Positions 60,499 to 64,000 of a stretch of 64,000 nucleotides of DNA are shown here, in pieces. The notes under the pieces are model-generated. The model searched no databases, was not told the origin of the DNA, and worked only from the letters and a program-made list of their open reading frames with translations. Position 1 is the first letter of the stretch. Every line of letters starts with the position of its first letter. The DNA lies in contig JAVJQS010000004.1 in the NCBI GenBank assembly GCA_040218815.1, forward strand, positions 744,001 to 808,000, given 5' to 3'. Source of the stretch: JAVJQS01 sp040218815 (lineage in GTDB: Bacteria > Bacteroidota > Bacteroidia > Flavobacteriales_E > Vicingaceae). Made by a program: the position numbers and the translations under genes.

Positions 60499-61884
60499 TT
60501 AGTTTTTAACTTCAGCTTTAAGTTGTTTCAATAATTCGTCAACAGTTAACTTTTGCTGTTCACCACTAATCATATTTTTTAAGGATAAATTGCCGCTTTT
60601 CATTTCATCCTCACCTACCATAATTACTGCTGGGATTTGCTTTTGGTCGGCGTATTTCATTTGCTTTTTAAGTTTAGCGCTATCTGGATAAAGTTCTGCA
60701 GCAATTCCTTCATCTCTTAGGCGTTCCAATATGGGCAAGCAATAAGCAGCCTCTTTAGCTCCAAAATTTACAAAGAGTACTTGAGTTGCAGCACTTAAGG
60801 CTCCTGGAAATAAATTCAATTCCTCCATTACATCAAAAATTCGGTCAGCTCCAAAAGAAACGCCAACTCCTGAAGTGTTTGGCAATCCAAAGATGCCTGT
60901 TAAATCGGCATAGCGACCACCCCCGCAAATACTTCCCATTTGAACTTGGTTGCTCACCACTTCAAAAATAGCTCCAGTGTAATAATCTAAGCCCCTCGCC
61001 AAGGTAACATCTATTTCTACTTTCGCTTTTTTTAGTTGGAGTTGACTTAAACTACTCAACATACTTTCCAACTCTTCAATTCCTTGTTGCGCTATTTCCG
61101 AAGTGCTTAAAAAATCTTTTAATTGGCTTAATATCTCTTCTGTCGACCCTTTTATTTCAAACAGAGGCTGAATAGTTTCCAATTCGTTTGGTGTTAAGCC
61201 CTTTTCTGTCAGTTCTGCTTTAACTTTTTCTAAGCCAATTTTTTCTAACTTATCAATGGCAACAGTAATTGGAACAATCATTTCTGGCTTGCCAATTAGC
61301 TCTGCAATACCGGTTAGTATTTTTCTGTTGTTGATTTTAATTGAGAAATCAGTTAAGCCTAATCGGCTTAATACTTCATCAAAGAGCTTAATCAATTCTA
61401 CTTCATTCAATAAGGAGTCTGAACCAATAATATCGGCATCGCACTGGTAAAACTCTCTGTACCTTCCTTTTTGAGGTCGGTCTGCACGCCATACCGGCTG
61501 AATTTGAAAGCGCTTAAATGGAAACGAAATCTCATTTTGGTGCTGTACCACATAACGTGCAAAGGGAACGGTTAAATCGTATCGAAGTGCCTTTTCAGAT
61601 ATAGAAGCCGTAGTTGCAGATGAATTCTTATCATTTATTGCCTTGTAATCTGCCTTATTTAAATATTCACCAGAGTTTAATACGTTAAATATCAATCGAT
61701 CCCCTTCTTCCCCGTATTTTCCAGTCAAGGTTTCACGGTTTTCCATGGTGGGTGTCTCAATTTGCTCAAAGCCATACAACAAAAAGGCTTTCTTTAACAC
61801 ATCAAAAATATAATTACGCTTCGCCATTACCTGTGGCGAAAAATCTCTCATCCCTTTTGGAATCCCAATTTTCTTCATATTCAA
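60499..61884 (-). CDS. hisS: Histidyl-tRNA synthetase
   Basis: A 461-residue class II synthetase. Motif 2 has RFQIQPVWRADRPQKGRYRE, and the histidine-binding segment reads LARGLDYYTGAIFE, with GSICGGGRYADL and GVGVSFGADRI. The anticodon-binding domain ends the protein from about 370. Two close ATGs (61884 and 61878) are possible starts; MKKIGIPKGMRDF favours either. Confidence 0.96.
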   Translation of the reverse strand: MNMKKIGIPKGMRDFSPQVMAKRNYIFDVLKKAFLLYGFEQIETPTMENRETLTGKYGEEGDRLIFNVLNSGEYLNKADYKAINDKNSSATTASISEKALRYDLTVPFARYVVQHQNEISFPFKRFQIQPVWRADRPQKGRYREFYQCDADIIGSDSLLNEVELIKLFDEVLSRLGLTDFSIKINNRKILTGIAELIGKPEMIVPITVAIDKLEKIGLEKVKAELTEKGLTPNELETIQPLFEIKGSTEEILSQLKDFLSTSEIAQQGIEELESMLSSLSQLQLKKAKVEIDVTLARGLDYYTGAIFEVVSNQVQMGSICGGGRYADLTGIFGLPNTSGVGVSFGADRIFDVMEELNLFPGALSAATQVLFVNFGAKEAAYCLPILERLRDEGIAAELYPDSAKLKKQMKYADQKQIPAVIMVGEDEMKSGNLSLKNMISGEQQKLTVDELLKQLKAEVKN

Positions 61885-61892
61885 TCTTCAGT

Positions 61893-61990
61893 GTTCAATG
61901 TTCAATGTTCAATTTTCAAACTTCAGTTTTCAGTGTTCCTCCTTAAAAACCATATTACTCTTTTCTAAAGTCTAAAATCTAAGGTCTAAG
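61893..61990. repeat. Two heptamer tandem arrays between hisS and ettA
   Basis: GTTCAAT is repeated three times without gap (61893-61913) with degenerate flanking copies. A second array has TCTAAAG, TCTAAAA, TCTAAGG and TCTAAG in tandem (61964-61990). Both have a 7-base period but unrelated units. They lie in the 126-base gap that also serves as the hisS leader (minus strand). Confidence 0.75.
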
Positions 61991-62010
61991 TCCGCATTAG
62001 CGGAACAAAA

Positions 62011-63693
62011 TTATTTCACCAATTTGCGATACTTAAACTTGGTCACCTGATCGCCCAATCGCTTTCTTCGATTTTCTTCATATTCAGAAAACCCACCCTC
62101 AAAGAAATATACGTTGGCATCCCCTTCAAAAGCAAGAATGTGCGTACAAATTCTGTCTAAAAACCAGCGATCGTGAGAAATAACTACTGCACAACCGGCA
62201 AAATTCTCGATACCCTCTTCTAATGCTCGTAGAGTGTTGACATCAATATCATTGGTTGGCTCATCTAGTAACAACACATTGGCCTCAGTTTTTAAAGTCA
62301 TGGCCAAATGCAAACGGTTTCTTTCTCCGCCGGAAAGCACTCCAACTTTTTTACCTTGGTCGCCTCCCATAAAGTTAAAACGCGACAAATAAGCTCTAGA
62401 GTTAATCACCTTACCTCCTATCTCCATTTGCTCATTTCCACCGGTAACTACCTCATATACTGTTTTATTTGGGTCTAAATCAGCATGTGCTTGATCTACA
62501 TATCCAAGTTCTACAGTTGAACCAACTTTAAAGTCCCCTTTATCTGGAGATTCTTCCCCCATAATCATCTTAAATAAGGTGGTTTTTCCTACCCCATTCG
62601 GTCCAATAATACCTACAATACCCGCAGGTGGTAATTTAAAGTTCAAGTTTTCATACAATAAGCGATCGCCGAAAGCCTTTGAAACATCAACTGCTTCAAT
62701 TACTTCGTTACCCAATCTTGGTCCACTTGGAATAGGAATTTCTAAGTTTTGAACTTGTTCCTTTCCCCCTTCACTTAATAGTTTTTCATAATTCCCCAAA
62801 CGTGCTTTAGACTTGCTTCGCTTTGCCTTTGGGTTCATTCGCGACCACTCTAGCTCCTTCTCTAAGTTCTTTCTGCGCTTGCTCTCCGACTTTTCTTCAG
62901 CCTTTAGTCGCTTTGATTTTTGCTCTAACCAAGAGGTGTAGTTTCCTTGAAACGGAATTCCTTCACCACGGTCTAATTCTAAAATCCAACCGGCAACATT
63001 ATCTAAGAAATAACGGTCGTGTGTAACGGCTATTACCGTTCCTTTATATTGTTGCAGGTGTTGCTCTAGCCAAAAAACTGACTCAGCATCTAAGTGGTTG
63101 GTAGGTTCATCCAATAGCAATACATCTGGCTCTTGCAACAACAATCTGCATAAGGCTACTCTTCTGCGCTCTCCTCCTGATAAGTTTGCTACGGAAGCAT
63201 CGGCATCTGGGCAACGTAAAGCATCCATTGCACGATTTAGCTTGGTATCAAGCTCCCATGCATCTAGGGCATCAATTTTTTCTTGCAATTTGGCTTGCCG
63301 ATTCATCAGCTCTTCCATTTTATTGCCATCGGCCAAAACAGCTGGATCGGCAAATTTCTCATTAACTTCTTCGTATTCCTTTAAAACTTGCACTGTTTCA
63401 GCAGCGCCTTCTTCTACAATTTCTCGAACAGTTTTACTCTCGTCGAGCTTTGGCTCTTGTGACAGCATTCCAACAGAATAGCCATCTGAAAAAACCACTT
63501 CCCCTTGGTAAGCAGTTTCTTTTCCAGCAATAATTCGCATTAAGGTAGATTTACCAGAACCATTTAAACCAATGATACCAATTTTTGCACCATAGAAAAA
63601 CGATAAATAAATATTTTTAAGGATTGGTTTACCTGAAGGTAGTGACTTGGTGAGGTTCACCATTGAAAATATGATCTTCTTATCGTCTGACAT
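62011..63693 (-). CDS. ettA: Energy-dependent translational throttle protein EttA (ABC-F)
   Basis: A 560-residue cytoplasmic ABC-F ATPase with two ATPase domains and no membrane part. First domain: GLNGSGKSTLMR, LSGGERRRVALCR and LLLDEPTNHLD. The central linker (ESKRRKNLEKELEWSRMNPK) is the P-site-tRNA-interaction arm. Second domain: GPNGVGKTTLFK, LSGGERNRLHLA and LLLDEPTNDID. EttA binds the ribosome E site and gates initiation by ATP/ADP ratio. Confidence 0.95.
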   Translation of the reverse strand: MSDDKKIIFSMVNLTKSLPSGKPILKNIYLSFFYGAKIGIIGLNGSGKSTLMRIIAGKETAYQGEVVFSDGYSVGMLSQEPKLDESKTVREIVEEGAAETVQVLKEYEEVNEKFADPAVLADGNKMEELMNRQAKLQEKIDALDAWELDTKLNRAMDALRCPDADASVANLSGGERRRVALCRLLLQEPDVLLLDEPTNHLDAESVFWLEQHLQQYKGTVIAVTHDRYFLDNVAGWILELDRGEGIPFQGNYTSWLEQKSKRLKAEEKSESKRRKNLEKELEWSRMNPKAKRSKSKARLGNYEKLLSEGGKEQVQNLEIPIPSGPRLGNEVIEAVDVSKAFGDRLLYENLNFKLPPAGIVGIIGPNGVGKTTLFKMIMGEESPDKGDFKVGSTVELGYVDQAHADLDPNKTVYEVVTGGNEQMEIGGKVINSRAYLSRFNFMGGDQGKKVGVLSGGERNRLHLAMTLKTEANVLLLDEPTNDIDVNTLRALEEGIENFAGCAVVISHDRWFLDRICTHILAFEGDANVYFFEGGFSEYEENRRKRLGDQVTKFKYRKLVK

Positions 63694-63795
63694 GAATTTG
63701 TTTTTAAATTTTAGACAAATTTGTGAATTTAATCCCGTTTCTCCTCTATTTGCACAATATAATTCTTATTCTTGAAGCATTACAATTAAATAGAT

Positions 63796-64000
63796 TTGAA
63801 GAACACTAAAACAACCTTAGGTAGAGCTGAATCAGTTGCATTTCCGGAACTGGGAATTGAATCAATCGAAGCTAAAATTGATACTGGTGCATACTCTACA
63901 GCCATACATGCTAGTGAAATTTGGCTAGAAGAAGTTGGCGATACGGAAGTTCTAAATTTTAAATTACTAGATGCATCACATCCTGAATTTAAAGATGAAG
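63796..64000 (+). CDS. RimK-associated / ATP-dependent zinc-protease-like protein, N-terminal fragment
   Basis: An open frame begins at TTG 63796 and runs off the window (68 codons visible). The visible segments RAESVAFPELGIESIEAKID and TGAYSTAIHASE match the start of the family of aspartic-protease-like proteins annotated as ATP-dependent zinc proteases and often found beside RimK ligases. The DTGA motif resembles the pepsin-like active-site triad. The gene is divergent from ettA. Confidence 0.75.
   Translation, partial: MKNTKTTLGRAESVAFPELGIESIEAKIDTGAYSTAIHASEIWLEEVGDTEVLNFKLLDASHPEFKDE

Noticed and set aside
61893..61990. Possible CRISPR array
   Set aside because: Units are only 7 bases with no spacers and no cas genes are present; these are simple tandem repeats.
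63098..63481. Plus-strand frame of 127 codons
   Set aside because: It is antisense to the first ATPase domain of ettA, which is well conserved; the frame is low-complexity and serine-rich.

Overview
The window comes from an AT-rich member of the Bacteroidota. The evidence is convergent: promoters of the form TTG-N19-TAnnTTTG (upstream of the HU and alpha-oxoamine synthase genes), almost no Shine-Dalgarno sequences, several TTG starts, and lineage-typical genes. These include a PUR/DUF3276 protein, a long NusB, the YbbR-CoaE-YajC-DUF1573 cluster, bacillithiol BshA, the GH3/beta-lactamase fusion, a PorT-like barrel and a tyrosine recombinase that lacks the first catalytic arginine. The sequence does not allow a confident order-level assignment; Flavobacteriales or Cytophagales would both fit.

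Positions 1 to about 16,180 look like the right-hand part of an integrative genomic island whose left end lies outside the window. A tyrosine integrase (14770-15987) sits beside the 3' end of tRNA-Pro (16185-16258), the classic layout of a tRNA-targeted element. Reading inward come a winged-helix protein, a 635-bp intergenic stretch rich in inverted and direct repeats, a RecA-like ATPase overlapping a DUF3871-like gene, small membrane or unknown genes, a trypsin-like protease followed by an HNH nuclease, two small membrane proteins, a secreted MORN-like protein, and a complete type I restriction-modification operon. That operon is unusual. Between hsdS and hsdR it carries a PD-(D/E)XK nuclease-family gene and two unrecognised genes, all joined by 4-base overlaps or very short gaps. 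The restriction operon and the protease/HNH pair are the best candidates for under-described defence systems here.

From 16.2 kb onward the window is ordinary chromosome. It begins with tRNA-Pro, tRNA-Ser and a peptide-type ABC importer (binding protein plus two permeases, no ATPase nearby). A leftward housekeeping run follows: leucine dehydrogenase, nusB, DUF1573, yajC, ybbR, coaE, nnrD and a zinc-finger SDR protein. Then come an MsbA-like exporter, a PUR protein, an outer-membrane barrel, a serine palmitoyltransferase-like enzyme with a strong promoter, a hydrolase, a peroxiredoxin, a methyltransferase/CoA-transferase pair, HU, two DoxX proteins, an Hsp15-like S4 protein, a TPR protein, gyrA, clpC and a CBS protein.

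The last third holds tRNA-Arg with a structured 3' region, bshA overlapping a GH3/beta-lactamase fusion, a small membrane protein, mutL and two rhomboid proteases in series, a 163-bp palindromic repeat, a LOG-family protein, a class A penicillin-binding protein, hisS-hutH, ettA and the start of a RimK-associated zinc-protease-like gene. Sites described include rho-independent terminators, several promoters, two heptamer arrays, and one small gene (8165-8317) that is easily missed.
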